A model generated the notes under the pieces. It was not told the origin of the DNA. It worked only from the letters and a program-made list of their open reading frames with translations, and made no database searches. Below are positions 7,508-16,227 of a stretch of 41,426 bases of DNA, piece after piece. Every line of letters begins with the position of its first letter. Position 1 is the first letter of the stretch. The stretch is taken from assembly GCA_016208905.1 (NCBI GenBank), contig JACQXG010000024.1, forward strand, positions 1-41,426. The letters are read 5' to 3'. The position numbers were made by a program, and so were the translations under genes. The DNA is from Nitrospirota bacterium. GTDB taxonomy: Bacteria; Nitrospirota; Thermodesulfovibrionia; UBA6902.

Positions 7508-9212
7508 TATACGCCTCAGTCACATACCTGCGCATCATCCGGTGGGTATTGAAATAGTAGGCATTCTTTCCAATTGCATTCTCCATGACGCGGATCCAGG
7601 ATTTGCGGTTGTTATAGTAAAGGGGGATTATTGTTTTTTCAAGTTTGTTGTATAAATCGTCAGCATCTATTTTATTCATATTGTTGTCGGGCTCTATCTC
7701 TTTTGGCGCCGGGCCGATTGCCCAGCCTGTGTATCCCTCGATATGCCCTTCAATCCACCATCCATCAAGCACACTGAAGTTCATCACGCCGTTATGTGTT
7801 GCCTTCATGCCGCTTGTGCCGGAGGCTTCGAGGGGTCTTAACGGAGTATTCAACCAGATATCTACTCCTGAAACGAGCTTGAGCGCTATCTCCATATTAT
7901 AATTTTGAATGAAAGCAATCCTGATCTTTCCTTTAAATTGTTCTCTATATGAAAAAATCTTTTCAATTAATTGCTTGCCTACAGTATCTTTTGGATGGGC
8001 CTTCCCGGCATAGATGATCTGGATTTTTCCGGTCCCTATCTGCTCAAGTCTTTTTATATCTGAAAACAAAAGGTCTGCCCTTTTATAAGCGGTAGCTCTT
8101 CTTGCAAATCCTATAGTAAGGGTTTCATAATCCATAGCAGCGTCAGATAAGGAATTTACATAATCAATAAGTCCTTTCTTGGCCTCCATATGCGCTCCCC
8201 AAAGTTCCTCATCCGGGATCGCTCCAACCCTCACGAATATTTCCGGTTCATTTGCCCACCCGGGAAGATATTTATCAAAAATCTTCTTCATACTATCGCA
8301 TGTCCATGTATATGAATGCACCCCGTTGGTTATTGCATTAATCTGATAACCCGGGAACATGCTCTGTGAGACTTCTCCATGTTTTTTTGCTACTCCATTG
8401 ACAAAGTTGCTCAGGTTGAAGCCAAGGAAGGTCATATTGACATTTTTCTGACCGGCAAGTTTCTTCAATATATTTTCAGGGAAATAGTCTCTGAATACTT
8501 TTTTGAACAATTCATATGAAAACTTGTCATGTCCCGCTTCAACCGGGGTGTGCGTTGTAAACACGCATAAATCCTTAACAGACTCGATGTCCCATATATG
8601 TTCTTCATCCCAAACGGATTCAATGTCTTTTTTAAATTCATGCAGCAACTCCAATGTTAAAAAGGCCGCATGCCCTTCATTCATATGGTACTTTTTGATC
8701 TCGAACCCAAGTTTCCTGAGCATTCTCACGCCGCCAATGCCAAGAATCAGTTCCTGCTTTATTCTATAACTCTCGTCGCCGCCGTAAAGATAATCAGTTA
8801 ATGTCCTGTCATCCGGGCTGTTTTCCGGCAGATTCGAATCAAGATATATTACAGGGATACTTTTTCCTCTCGGACTTTCAACAAAATAGACCCATGACTG
8901 AATATGGACTTTTCTGCCTTCAATTGTAACTGATACTTTTTCGGGAGGACATTTCAGCAACTTTGACGGGTCCCATATTACAGGATGTTCTATCTGATGT
9001 CCCTTATCATCTATCTCCTGACGGAAATACCCCTTGCGGCTGATGAGAGTGACCGCGACAAAGGGCAGGATGAGATCGGCAGCTGACTTTATCGTGTCGC
9101 CTGCAAGCACCCCAAGCCCTCCTGAATAAGTGGGAATATCATCCCTTAAGCCAATCTCCATAGAGAAATAAGCTATCTTAGGTTCTGTAATATGTTTTTC
9201 CAGTATCGACAT
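7500..9212 (-). CDS. glgP: alpha-glucan (glycogen) phosphorylase, short form
   Basis: This GT35 enzyme releases glucose-1-phosphate from glycogen or maltodextrin. The 570-residue product is the compact type found in many anaerobes and thermophiles, shorter than the ~800-residue E. coli enzymes. It starts near IAYFSMEIGL, has the substrate-loop HMNEGHAAF, and carries the PLP-binding motif EASGTSGMKATHNG with the Schiff-base lysine at about K470, followed by the signature NFSVLDGWWIEG. The long N-terminal regulatory segment of animal phosphorylases is absent. No other glycogen gene is adjacent. Confidence 0.95.
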   Translation of the reverse strand: MSILEKHITEPKIAYFSMEIGLRDDIPTYSGGLGVLAGDTIKSAADLILPFVAVTLISRKGYFRQEIDDKGHQIEHPVIWDPSKLLKCPPEKVSVTIEGRKVHIQSWVYFVESPRGKSIPVIYLDSNLPENSPDDRTLTDYLYGGDESYRIKQELILGIGGVRMLRKLGFEIKKYHMNEGHAAFLTLELLHEFKKDIESVWDEEHIWDIESVKDLCVFTTHTPVEAGHDKFSYELFKKVFRDYFPENILKKLAGQKNVNMTFLGFNLSNFVNGVAKKHGEVSQSMFPGYQINAITNGVHSYTWTCDSMKKIFDKYLPGWANEPEIFVRVGAIPDEELWGAHMEAKKGLIDYVNSLSDAAMDYETLTIGFARRATAYKRADLLFSDIKRLEQIGTGKIQIIYAGKAHPKDTVGKQLIEKIFSYREQFKGKIRIAFIQNYNMEIALKLVSGVDIWLNTPLRPLEASGTSGMKATHNGVMNFSVLDGWWIEGHIEGYTGWAIGPAPKEIEPDNNMNKIDADDLYNKLEKTIIPLYYNNRKSWIRVMENAIGKNAYYFNTHRMMRRYVTEAYIR

Positions 9213-9268
9213 GGCAGAATATTATACCAGATTTAATAATTAAGTTAGATATTAATTTATTAAAGCAA

Positions 9269-9445
9269 TTATCTTTCTAAATAGAATTTTCTTTTCTTAT
9301 CGTCAAATTTCTCTATGGCGTATCTAAGCATAGTTCTCGGCATTTTTTTGTAACACCTTAACAGGAATTGCTCCTCTGTCTCCTGATCTCTTTTCACGAT
9401 GATCGTATAGCAGAATGCCGGTAGACTATTTTCGTATATGTGCCG
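9269..9445 (-). pseudogene. possible C-terminal remnant of a DNA alkylation repair (AlkD-like) protein
   Basis: A 58-codon open frame without a start codon runs on the minus strand from about 9445 to a stop at 9269-9271, overlapping the last 20 bases of the methyltransferase gene. Its end reads MPRTMLRYAIEKFDDKKRKFYLER, which has the look of a conserved protein C-terminus and reminds me of AlkD-like HEAT-repeat proteins. The family call rests on memory of that motif only. No upstream part of such a gene is present, so if real it is a decayed fragment left by a deletion. Confidence 0.3.
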
Positions 9446-10046
9446 TCAATATTTGTGAGATAGGGATTTCATGCAGTAGTTTCAAAAAGGCCAATGCAAT
9501 TAAACAGGTTAAAAAGGCAACATATTCCCTGTGATGAAACCATTGAGTCAGCGACCATTTTGAATGTAGATCAGGAACGCTGCGAGGATAAAGAAATGAA
9601 GTCTTGCTTACATATATCTTCCACTCTTCTTTGAACCTGTCTGCAAGTCTATTTTCTTCCCGGCGAATTTTGGGGACATAAAATACTAAGGCAATTACGG
9701 TAAGCGCAATAAAGTTTTTACCGTTGCCTATGATAGTACAGAAACCGATGGCCAGTAAAGACGATCCGATGTACAGGGGATGTCTCATTAGAGAATAGGG
9801 GCCGTTTGTCGCCAGGGCTTCATTTTTCTTAATGATCCCTGCAGCCCATGACCTGAGACCGACTCCTGCCAGTACAAGAAATATACCAAGAGTCCCCCAT
9901 ATGTCCTGTATGTCAAAAATATCATGGGGCGTAATATTTTCGATAATGTTTTCGCATATAAAGATTGCAATAATCAATAATGACAATCTAATACGGTTAT
10001 GAACGAGAAAATCTTCTGTCTTTTGAAATACCGTTTTTGTTTCCAT
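9426..10046 (-). CDS. isoprenylcysteine carboxyl methyltransferase-like membrane protein
   Basis: The 206-residue product has about five membrane helices and the SAM-binding signature of the ICMT/phospholipid methyltransferase superfamily: NGPYSLMRHPLYIGSSLL (about residues 81-98, with the R-H-P core) and later RREENRLADRFKEEWKIY (about 149-166). Bacterial members methylate lipids or small hydrophobic molecules; the substrate is not identifiable. It is divergent from proA, with a 175-bp intergenic region that shows no clear regulatory site. Confidence 0.8.
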   Translation of the reverse strand: METKTVFQKTEDFLVHNRIRLSLLIIAIFICENIIENITPHDIFDIQDIWGTLGIFLVLAGVGLRSWAAGIIKKNEALATNGPYSLMRHPLYIGSSLLAIGFCTIIGNGKNFIALTVIALVFYVPKIRREENRLADRFKEEWKIYVSKTSFLYPRSVPDLHSKWSLTQWFHHREYVAFLTCLIALAFLKLLHEIPISQILTAHIRK

Positions 10047-10221
10047 ATGAAGTGCTTTCTCTATTTAATAGAACTTAATATTATACATTCTCTGTCAGTT
10101 TTTGAAATGACTTGTATAAAAAATAATTTATCAGGTAAATTTTACTTACTGATAATGGCCTGAAAAGTATTCACTTGATTATGCTAAAATGAAGCATTAT
10201 TTTTCTTGTCAGGAGGGATTT

Positions 10222-11478
10222 ATGGACATTAAATCATTTGTGTTGAAAAAGGCCCGGGAAGCAAAAGAAGGGGCGAGGTCGGTTGCAAAGGCCTCTTCCG
10301 GGCTTAAAAATAGCGCATTAATAAAAATGGCTGACACAATTAAAAAGAAAACCGGAGAACTTCAGAGAGAAAACAGAAAAGACCTTGTTGCCGCAAAGAA
10401 GAAAGGGCTTTCAAAAGCCATGATCAACAGGCTCACGCTGACTGCAAAAAGTATAGATGAAATGGCGCAGGGACTTGTTGAGATAGCGGCCCTGCCGGAC
10501 CCTGTCGGCGAAATCACAAAGATGTGGCAGAGGCCGAATGGAATGATGGTGGGTAAAATGCGCGTGCCTATTGGAGTGATCGGAATAATATATGAATCGA
10601 GACCTAATGTCACAGCTGATGCCACCGCCCTTTGCCTGAAAGCTGGAAACGCGGTAATACTCAGAGGCGGGTCAGAGGCCATAAACTCAAACAGGGCGAT
10701 CGTAAAGATTTTAAGGGGCGTTGCCGCGAAAGAAGGAATCCATGAAGGAGTTATTACTTTTATAGATAACACTGACAGGCAGGCAATCATGGAGATGTTA
10801 AAACTGGAAGGATTAATTGACGTTGTTATTCCCAGAGGAGGGGAAGGGCTTATCAGGGCTGTCACGGAGAATTCCCGTATTCCGGTGCTTAAGCATTATA
10901 AGGGTGTATGCCATGTATTTGTTGACCGTGACGCCGATCTTCAGATGGCTGAGGATATATGTTTTAATGCAAAGGTCCAGCGCCCGGGCACATGTAATGC
11001 AATGGAGACAATGCTTGTAGATGAAAAAATTGTAAAGAAATTTCTCCCCCCGATGATTAAGCGATTTAAAAAAGCAAAGGTCTTAATTAAAGGATGTCCG
11101 GGGACAAGGAAGCTTGACAAGTCTCTCGCTGCAGCCGCTGATGAAGACTTTTACAAAGAATACGTTGATTTGATTCTGAATGTGAAAGTAGTCAATGACA
11201 TTGATGGGGCAATGGACCATATCGCAAAATACAGTTCAGCTCATACAGATTCGATAGTTACAAAAGACTATCAGAAGGCCATGAGGTTTTTAAGAGAAGT
11301 GGATTCTTCCTCTGTTTTTGTAAATGCGTCAACAAGGCTGAGCGATGGATTTCAATTCGGACTCGGCGCCGAGATGGGTATATCAACAGATAAGATCCAT
11401 GCAAGGGGACCTATGGGACTTGAGGAACTGACTTGTATGAAGTTTATTGTGTTAGGGAACGGGCAGATCAGGACTTAG
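10222..11478 (+). CDS. proA: gamma-glutamyl phosphate reductase (glutamate-5-semialdehyde dehydrogenase)
   Basis: ProA reduces gamma-glutamyl phosphate to glutamate-5-semialdehyde with NADPH in proline synthesis. I chose the ATG at 10222 because AGGAGG lies 5 bases before it; a longer frame begins at 10189 but has no ribosome site. The resulting 418 residues match the usual length. Features are VPIGVIGIIYESRPNVT (about 115-131), the nucleotide region, and the catalytic Cys in PGTCNAMETM (about C258). The C-terminal SDGFQFGLGAEMGIST and HARGPMGLEELT are family signatures. proA-nadD-rsfS is a widely conserved order, usually preceded by obg and proB, which are absent here. Confidence 0.96.
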   Translation: MDIKSFVLKKAREAKEGARSVAKASSGLKNSALIKMADTIKKKTGELQRENRKDLVAAKKKGLSKAMINRLTLTAKSIDEMAQGLVEIAALPDPVGEITKMWQRPNGMMVGKMRVPIGVIGIIYESRPNVTADATALCLKAGNAVILRGGSEAINSNRAIVKILRGVAAKEGIHEGVITFIDNTDRQAIMEMLKLEGLIDVVIPRGGEGLIRAVTENSRIPVLKHYKGVCHVFVDRDADLQMAEDICFNAKVQRPGTCNAMETMLVDEKIVKKFLPPMIKRFKKAKVLIKGCPGTRKLDKSLAAAADEDFYKEYVDLILNVKVVNDIDGAMDHIAKYSSAHTDSIVTKDYQKAMRFLREVDSSSVFVNASTRLSDGFQFGLGAEMGISTDKIHARGPMGLEELTCMKFIVLGNGQIRT

Positions 11479-11499
11479 TTTAAGAACACCGGAGAATGA

Positions 11500-12171
11500 T
11501 TGATAAGCATGAAAATAGGAATTTACGGCGGTACATTTAACCCGATACATTATGGTCATCTGAGAACGGCAGAAGAGGTATTTGATATACTTCTTCTCGA
11601 CAAGGTGTTGTTTATTCCATCAGGAAAAACACCTTTTGACAAGCCTGATATTGAGAAAGCGGAATACCGCTATGAAATGGTCAGGAAGGCTGTGAAAGGT
11701 AATCGCCGCTTCGAAGTTACTGACATGGAAGTCCGAAGGCGGGGCAGGTCGTATACTGTCGACACTATTAAAAGGTTGAGAAATAAGTACAGGGGCAGTG
11801 AACTTTATTTTATTCTCGGTATAGACACATTTCTTGATCTGCCTTGCTGGAAACAGCCGGACATTTTGATTGATCAGACTAATCTCGTTGTTATATCAAG
11901 ACCCGGTTACGCTTTTATAGACCTGGCAGCCTCACCTTACCTTGAGGGTATCTCCAGAAACACATTAAGAGAGCTTGATAAAGGGAAAATGAACATGTTT
12001 TCTTTTAGCATCTCCGGAAAGAGGAAAGGTTATCTCTGCAATGTCACCGGACTTAACATATCAGCATCGCGCATCAGAAGTCTGGTAAGATCAGGGAAAG
12101 AAATTAAATATCTCTTGCCTGATTCCGTAAAATCCTATATAATTTCACATGCCTTATTTAAAAGAAAGTAG
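11500..12171 (+). CDS. nadD: nicotinate-nucleotide adenylyltransferase
   Basis: NadD adenylates nicotinic acid mononucleotide in NAD+ synthesis. The protein opens with the nucleotidyltransferase motif GGTFNPIHYGHL (HxGH) and ends with the second motif ISASRIR. The start is uncertain: TTG at 11500 has GGAG five bases upstream, whereas the in-frame ATG at 11509 would be 14 bases away, so I favour TTG. At 223 residues it is slightly longer than many NadD proteins, with a charged loop around residues 145-175 (GISRNTLRELDKGKMNMFSF). It follows proA by 21 bp. Confidence 0.94.
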   Translation: MISMKIGIYGGTFNPIHYGHLRTAEEVFDILLLDKVLFIPSGKTPFDKPDIEKAEYRYEMVRKAVKGNRRFEVTDMEVRRRGRSYTVDTIKRLRNKYRGSELYFILGIDTFLDLPCWKQPDILIDQTNLVVISRPGYAFIDLAASPYLEGISRNTLRELDKGKMNMFSFSISGKRKGYLCNVTGLNISASRIRSLVRSGKEIKYLLPDSVKSYIISHALFKRK

Positions 12172-12202
12172 AGTAAGTTTATAAATTGCGGTTTTTTCTT
12201 TT

Positions 12203-12282
12203 GTCATACCCGAAGTCCTTAATCGGGTATCCAGAACCTTTTAAGAAGACTGGATTCCCGCTCAACAGACTGCGGGAATGAC
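12203..12282. repeat. pair of inverted GTCAT(A/T)CCCG...GG(T/A)ATCCAG hairpin units
   Basis: Two ~32-bp hairpin units lie head to head: GTCATACCCGAAG...CGGGTATCCAG at 12203-12234, and the inverted copy CTGGATTCCCGC...GCGGGAATGAC at 12250-12282. A third copy is at 40229-40260. They occupy most of the 215-bp gap between nadD and rsfS; the rest is AT-rich and shows nothing else. Confidence 0.75.
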
Positions 12283-12386
12283 GGCTTAATGTTGAGTTTA
12301 TAAACAGACTCTAATTAGTCGTATTACTAAGTTATTTTATTATTTAAATAAATACAAAATAGAGAGGAGATAGTCCTTTTATTAAT

Positions 12387-12725
12387 TTGAAAAAAAGAGC
12401 AGTAAAGGTTGCTGAATTAGCTATTGACAAGAAAGCTAAAGATACTGTTATCCTCGAATTAAAAGACCTGTCATCAATTGCAGATTATTTTGTAATCTGT
12501 TCGGGAGACAATCCGGCACAAATAAAGGCTATTGCTGAAGCAATTGACGATTACTTTTCAAAGAAAAAGGTATTTCCAATGGGGAAAGAAGGTCTGGATT
12601 CCGCGCGCTGGGTTTTACTGGATTATGGCGATATAATAATTCATATATTCAACGATGAAACGCGGACTTATTACAATCTGGAAAAGTTCTGGATGGATGC
12701 GCCGAGGATACCTGTTGAGGAATAA
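12387..12725 (+). CDS. rsfS: ribosomal silencing factor RsfS
   Basis: RsfS binds ribosomal protein uL14 and blocks joining of the 30S subunit when nutrients are scarce. The 112 residues contain the typical core AELAIDKKAKDTVILELKDL, SIADYFVICSGDNPAQIKAI, GLDSARWVLLDYGDIIIHIF and YNLEKFWMDAP. The best in-frame start is TTG at 12387; no ATG or GTG is available upstream before a stop, and GAGGAGA lies 17 bases away, so initiation may be weak. The gene is separated from nadD by the hairpin repeats, but the order proA-nadD-rsfS is conserved. Confidence 0.93.
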   Translation: MKKRAVKVAELAIDKKAKDTVILELKDLSSIADYFVICSGDNPAQIKAIAEAIDDYFSKKKVFPMGKEGLDSARWVLLDYGDIIIHIFNDETRTYYNLEKFWMDAPRIPVEE

Positions 12726-12796
12726 AAAACCGGCAGCTTTTTACCGATGGTTATTATATTCAGCAACAAATAATATTTAGGAAGAGGAAATTATAA

Positions 12797-14128
12797 ATGG
12801 CGAAACTTACTGTTTTTTTCTTGTTGATATTTCTTGCTGTCCTGAGCTTGCTTTCTTTCTTCAATAAAGAGACCGTTAACTTGACTGTCTGGAAAGGTGT
12901 AACGTTTGAAGGCATTCCCTTAATAGGCCTGATTTTTATATGTACAGCTGCCGGCATTATCTCGATGTTCTTTTTAAGTGCAATCAGGGATGCAAGGCGT
13001 CATATTGAGAACTGGCAGATCCGGCGTAAAAGCAAGAGGGAAGCGAAAGTCCTCGAGTCCTATATAAAAGGGAGGGAAGCTTTTTTTGCCTGCAGATACG
13101 AAGAAGCCGCTGTTTTGTTTAAAGCGGTCCTTGAACATGATCACATCCATTTCAATTCTCTTTTAAGATTGGGGGATATATCTGTCAGCAATAAGGAATA
13201 TGTTGCGGCTGAAGAGTTTTATTTGAGGGCCAAAGAGGTCAAACCAAAAAGCATGGAGACCCTGCTTTCTCTTGAAAGGCTTGCTGAGATACAGCATAGA
13301 TGGACAGAGGCCATTGAGTATCTTGACGCAATTCTGGAAATTGACAGCGACAATATTATGACCCTGTATAAGAAAAGGGACATTTATGAAAGAATCAGGG
13401 AGTGGGAAGATCTCATAGATGTTCAGAACAAAATTCTTAAATGCAAACTTTCTCCGGGGCAGCAACAGGAAGAGGACAAAAAACTTCTTGGTTACAAATA
13501 TGAATTGGGGAATTATTATATTGAAACCGGTTCTCTTGATAAGGCCATTAAAACGCTGAAGTACGTTATCAAAGCTGATAAGTATTTTACAGCGGCATAT
13601 CTCTTACTTGTTGATGCTCATTTAAAAGACGGTAATAATAAAGAAGCCCTGGCCGATCTGATGAAAGGGTATGAAGAAAATCCATCGATGGTCTTTCTTG
13701 TAAGGCTGGAGGACTATTTCATTGATGAAGGAGAACCCGGTACGATCATTGATATTTATCAGAAGGCCATTCAGAAAAACCCGAAGGATTTGAGGATACA
13801 GTTTTTCCTTGCCAAGCTCTATTACCGGCTTGAAATGATAGATTATGCTTTGGAAACAATCAATGCCATAGATATTACTGTTTTTGCTTATCCTGATTTG
13901 CACGCGCTGCTTGGGAGTATTTATGAAAGGCACTCAGAGTATAAAAAGGCGTCGGAGGAATATAAAAAAGCTTTAAACGTTGATCTCCTGATTCCATACT
14001 GTTGCTCGAGCTGCAAATATATTTCAAAAGACTGGTCAGGCAGGTGTCCTGAATGCAAGAACTGGAATACCTTTATTCTCGATGTCAATGAAATCTGTAA
14101 AGTTAAAAAAAGACAAAGTAGTCCTTGA
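12797..14128 (+). CDS. lapB: LapA-LapB fusion: membrane anchor, TPR repeats, rubredoxin-like zinc ribbon
   Basis: The N-terminus (about residues 1-65) has two membrane helices separated by NKETVNLTVWKGVTFEGIPL, the layout of a LapA (DUF1049) protein. It continues into an array of about eight tetratricopeptide repeats (about 90-395). The C-terminus is a rubredoxin-like metal site, C403-SS-C406 ... C417-PE-C420, as in LapB (YciM). In enterobacteria LapA and LapB are separate proteins that control lipopolysaccharide synthesis by steering FtsH proteolysis of LpxC; here they look fused. The LPS role is inferred from the family. The 3' end overlaps the next gene by 47 bp. AGGAAG... precedes the ATG. 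Confidence 0.85.
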   Translation: MAKLTVFFLLIFLAVLSLLSFFNKETVNLTVWKGVTFEGIPLIGLIFICTAAGIISMFFLSAIRDARRHIENWQIRRKSKREAKVLESYIKGREAFFACRYEEAAVLFKAVLEHDHIHFNSLLRLGDISVSNKEYVAAEEFYLRAKEVKPKSMETLLSLERLAEIQHRWTEAIEYLDAILEIDSDNIMTLYKKRDIYERIREWEDLIDVQNKILKCKLSPGQQQEEDKKLLGYKYELGNYYIETGSLDKAIKTLKYVIKADKYFTAAYLLLVDAHLKDGNNKEALADLMKGYEENPSMVFLVRLEDYFIDEGEPGTIIDIYQKAIQKNPKDLRIQFFLAKLYYRLEMIDYALETINAIDITVFAYPDLHALLGSIYERHSEYKKASEEYKKALNVDLLIPYCCSSCKYISKDWSGRCPECKNWNTFILDVNEICKVKKRQSSP

Positions 14129-14729
14129 TACAAGCCTCTTTGTAAATCCTGAAGTACGAAATGACTTTGGTGATTCACCTACTGAAGCAATAAAGGGATT
14201 TCTTGCCATTGCCGAACAAATCCCCTCACTCGAATTCTATATGCCTTCTTCGATATTCAGGGAACTGTTGAATTTTGTAGATCAAAGAAAAATCCCCGGA
14301 CGTTTTCTGGCAATCCTTAACCAGAAGTCGCCAAGCAAACATGAACTGACCTGCCCCGCGTTCTTTCTTTATGAATTGATTGAGGACATAAGAGACAGGA
14401 TCAATAAAGGCCTCAGAATCGCCGAAAAGGCCGTCAGAAACGCCGGGAAGGCGGACGAACAGGAAGTCATCCAGGGGATGAGGAAAAGTTACAGGGAAGC
14501 TCTGAGAGAAGGAATAATCGACAGCAAGGAAGACGTAGACCTGATACTCCTGGCAAAAGAGCTTGACGCCCTGCTTGTCACTGTTGACCAGGGCGCTATA
14601 ACGTGGGCGGAGAAACTGGGCATAAGATGGCTCCTGCCGAGTAAGTTTAAAGATTATCTCATGAGTTTTATTGAGCCTGAAGATGAGGGCGTAAAGGCTT
14701 CAGCAAAGGACCAGTCCGCCTCCCAATAA
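14082..14729 (+). CDS. HARP-type protein-only RNase P homologue (PIN domain, UPF0278, 'RNA ligase partner')
   Basis: The 215-residue product begins VVLDTSLFVNPEVRNDFGDS and contains FYMPSSIFRELLNFVD, the hallmark of the UPF0278/PIN_5 family once called RNA ligase partner protein. The Aquifex member (Aq_880) is a minimal RNA-free RNase P that trims tRNA 5' ends. PIN-type acidic residues are visible: D16, then E150/D151/D153, D162 and D169 near SKEDVDLILLAKELDALLVTVDQG. The charged helical arm (about 100-145) matches the arm used for oligomerisation in HARP structures. No RNA ligase gene is adjacent. Translation starts inside lapB, at ATG 14082 or 14088, suggesting coupling. Whether it acts as an RNase P in this organism is inference. 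Confidence 0.85.
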   Translation: MSMKSVKLKKDKVVLDTSLFVNPEVRNDFGDSPTEAIKGFLAIAEQIPSLEFYMPSSIFRELLNFVDQRKIPGRFLAILNQKSPSKHELTCPAFFLYELIEDIRDRINKGLRIAEKAVRNAGKADEQEVIQGMRKSYREALREGIIDSKEDVDLILLAKELDALLVTVDQGAITWAEKLGIRWLLPSKFKDYLMSFIEPEDEGVKASAKDQSASQ

Positions 14730-14745
14730 GCAACATCCGTATGGC

Positions 14746-15021
14746 TCATAATTTCATGTCCCTGTCAATCATAGGTTTAAAAGGCTTTGGCTGGTGGTTG
14801 ATGAATTCGTTAAACCCGTTTAAGAAATCCAGCAGTCTGTCCATACTGACCTCACCATCAACAATGACCGGATTGTGCCTGTGAGCAGATAAGTATCTCA
14901 TGTCTTCTCTCATTGAAGAAGAGTTTGCAAGCCTTAATAATTCTTCTTTTTCATCTGCATTAAGCATCGCCATATTTCTTTCTGAATGTATGGAAAAGTT
15001 CGGTGCAATTAAATAAATCAA
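14746..15021 (-). CDS. small hypothetical protein
   Basis: I do not recognise a named family. The sequence is hydrophilic and well ordered (MLNADEKEELLRLANSSSMR...HNPVIVDGEVSMDRLLDFLNGFNEFINHQPKPF), with no membrane segment or cysteine motif. The longest frame starts with TTG at 15021; an in-frame ATG at codon 17 (MAMLNADEK) is a more natural start and would give 75 residues. No strong ribosome site is seen for either. It converges on the HARP gene with 16 bp between the stops. It looks like a real gene from its composition, but the function is unknown. Confidence 0.6.
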   Translation of the reverse strand: MIYLIAPNFSIHSERNMAMLNADEKEELLRLANSSSMREDMRYLSAHRHNPVIVDGEVSMDRLLDFLNGFNEFINHQPKPFKPMIDRDMKL

Positions 15022-15040
15022 ATTAACATATTCACAAAGG

Positions 15041-15069
15041 ACAGCTCTTATGCCGTGGCTGTTTTTTTA
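15041..15069 (+). terminator. weak terminator-like hairpin
   Basis: ACAGC and GCTGT flank a 12-base loop and are followed by seven Ts. The stem is only five pairs. The 300-bp gap to 15321 shows only this, two heptamer-free AT-rich stretches and a possible short decayed frame (see rejected items). Confidence 0.3.
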
Positions 15070-15321
15070 CAGTCTCTCTATCATCCTTAATTGGAACTCA
15101 AATCTCTTAAACGGAAACTCGATGTTCAATATCGTCCCCCCTGCCTTTTTGCTAACTGTTATTAACGCTTTAAAGAATGGTGGCGTTTTAAAATATCTCT
15201 AAGGCCGATGACTTGTCAAGGGGGGAGTTTGTTAGAGAGTGGAATTTTGTGAGTGAAGACAAAGAGGCACAGCGATAAAACTTTTTTTTACAAATATCTT
15301 AATAAGCGATACAATTGATAT

Positions 15322-16227
15322 ATGAAAAACATCCCGGCAATCCTTTTTATCATCCTTACCTTTTCAAACACAACTGCCTTCGCAGAGAACCATACGCCTC
15401 ATTCAAACCTCAATAACATGGTCTTGGTGAAAGGCGGTTGTTTCCAGATGGGAGATATTTTCAGAGATGTGCCGTCAAGTGAGAAGCCTGTGCATGAAGT
15501 GTGTGTGAATGATTTCTATTTAGGTAAATATGAAGTGACAGTTGGAGAATTCAGGCAGTTTGTAAAAGCAGCAGGATATAAAACCGAGGCTGAACAGCAG
15601 GACGGGTGCCACAGCTGGGTCGGGGACGGCACCGAGGAAAAGATAAGGGACCATAACTGGAACAACCCCGGCTTTCCCCAGACAGAAAAAGATCCGGTTG
15701 TTTGTATAAGCTGGAATGATGCAAATAATTATATTCAATGGCTGAATAAAAATAAGGGGACTAAGTACAGGCTGCCGACCGAGGCTGAATGGGAATATGC
15801 CGCAAGGAGCGGCGGTAAAACTTATATATACAGCTGGGGCAATGATACGCCTTCAGGAAATGTTGCCGATGAGTCAGCGAAAAAGGAACTATCGGGACTG
15901 AATATATGGAAAGGATATAATGACGGGTATGCTTATACGGCCCCGGTGGGGAGCTTCATGCCGAACGAATTGGGCATATATGATATGTCAGGGAATGTTT
16001 ATGAGTGGGTTTTGGACTGGCAGGAAGATGATTATTATAGACACAGCCCCAGGTCTAACCCAAAAGGTCCGGATAAAGGGAAATATAAAATCCTGCGCGG
16101 AGGCGCCTGGGACCTTCAGCCTGACACAGCCCGTTCAACAAGCCGTTACTGGAACGAAGCCGGCGCCAGGGCGGTCTGTATGGGGTTTCGCCTGGCGCAT
16201 CCTGCTGCAGAACTTAAGCATCCATAA
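15322..16227 (+). CDS. exported SUMF1/formylglycine-generating-enzyme-like protein
   Basis: A signal peptide (about residues 1-21) is followed by a single FGE-sulfatase domain: GGCFQMGDIFRD, FYLGKYEVTVGEFRQFV, RLPTEAEWEYAARSGG, MSGNVYEWVLDW, ILRGGAWD and GFRLAHPA. The paired cysteines that bind copper in true formylglycine-generating enzymes are not found at the corresponding C-terminal position (RSTSRYWNEAGARAVCMGFRLA). It is therefore probably a SUMF1-fold protein with another role, not a sulfatase activator. Its 3' end overlaps the convergent hemG gene by 14 bp. Confidence 0.85.
   Translation: MKNIPAILFIILTFSNTTAFAENHTPHSNLNNMVLVKGGCFQMGDIFRDVPSSEKPVHEVCVNDFYLGKYEVTVGEFRQFVKAAGYKTEAEQQDGCHSWVGDGTEEKIRDHNWNNPGFPQTEKDPVVCISWNDANNYIQWLNKNKGTKYRLPTEAEWEYAARSGGKTYIYSWGNDTPSGNVADESAKKELSGLNIWKGYNDGYAYTAPVGSFMPNELGIYDMSGNVYEWVLDWQEDDYYRHSPRSNPKGPDKGKYKILRGGAWDLQPDTARSTSRYWNEAGARAVCMGFRLAHPAAELKHP

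Noticed and set aside
12203-12282. Possible CRISPR-like repeats
   Set aside because: Only two units in inverted orientation with no spacers; a hairpin repeat pair instead.
15070-15198. 43-codon minus-strand frame ending ...IEFPFKRFEFQLRMIERL
   Set aside because: It looks somewhat protein-like and may be a decayed fragment, but it has no start codon, is short and matches no family I can name.
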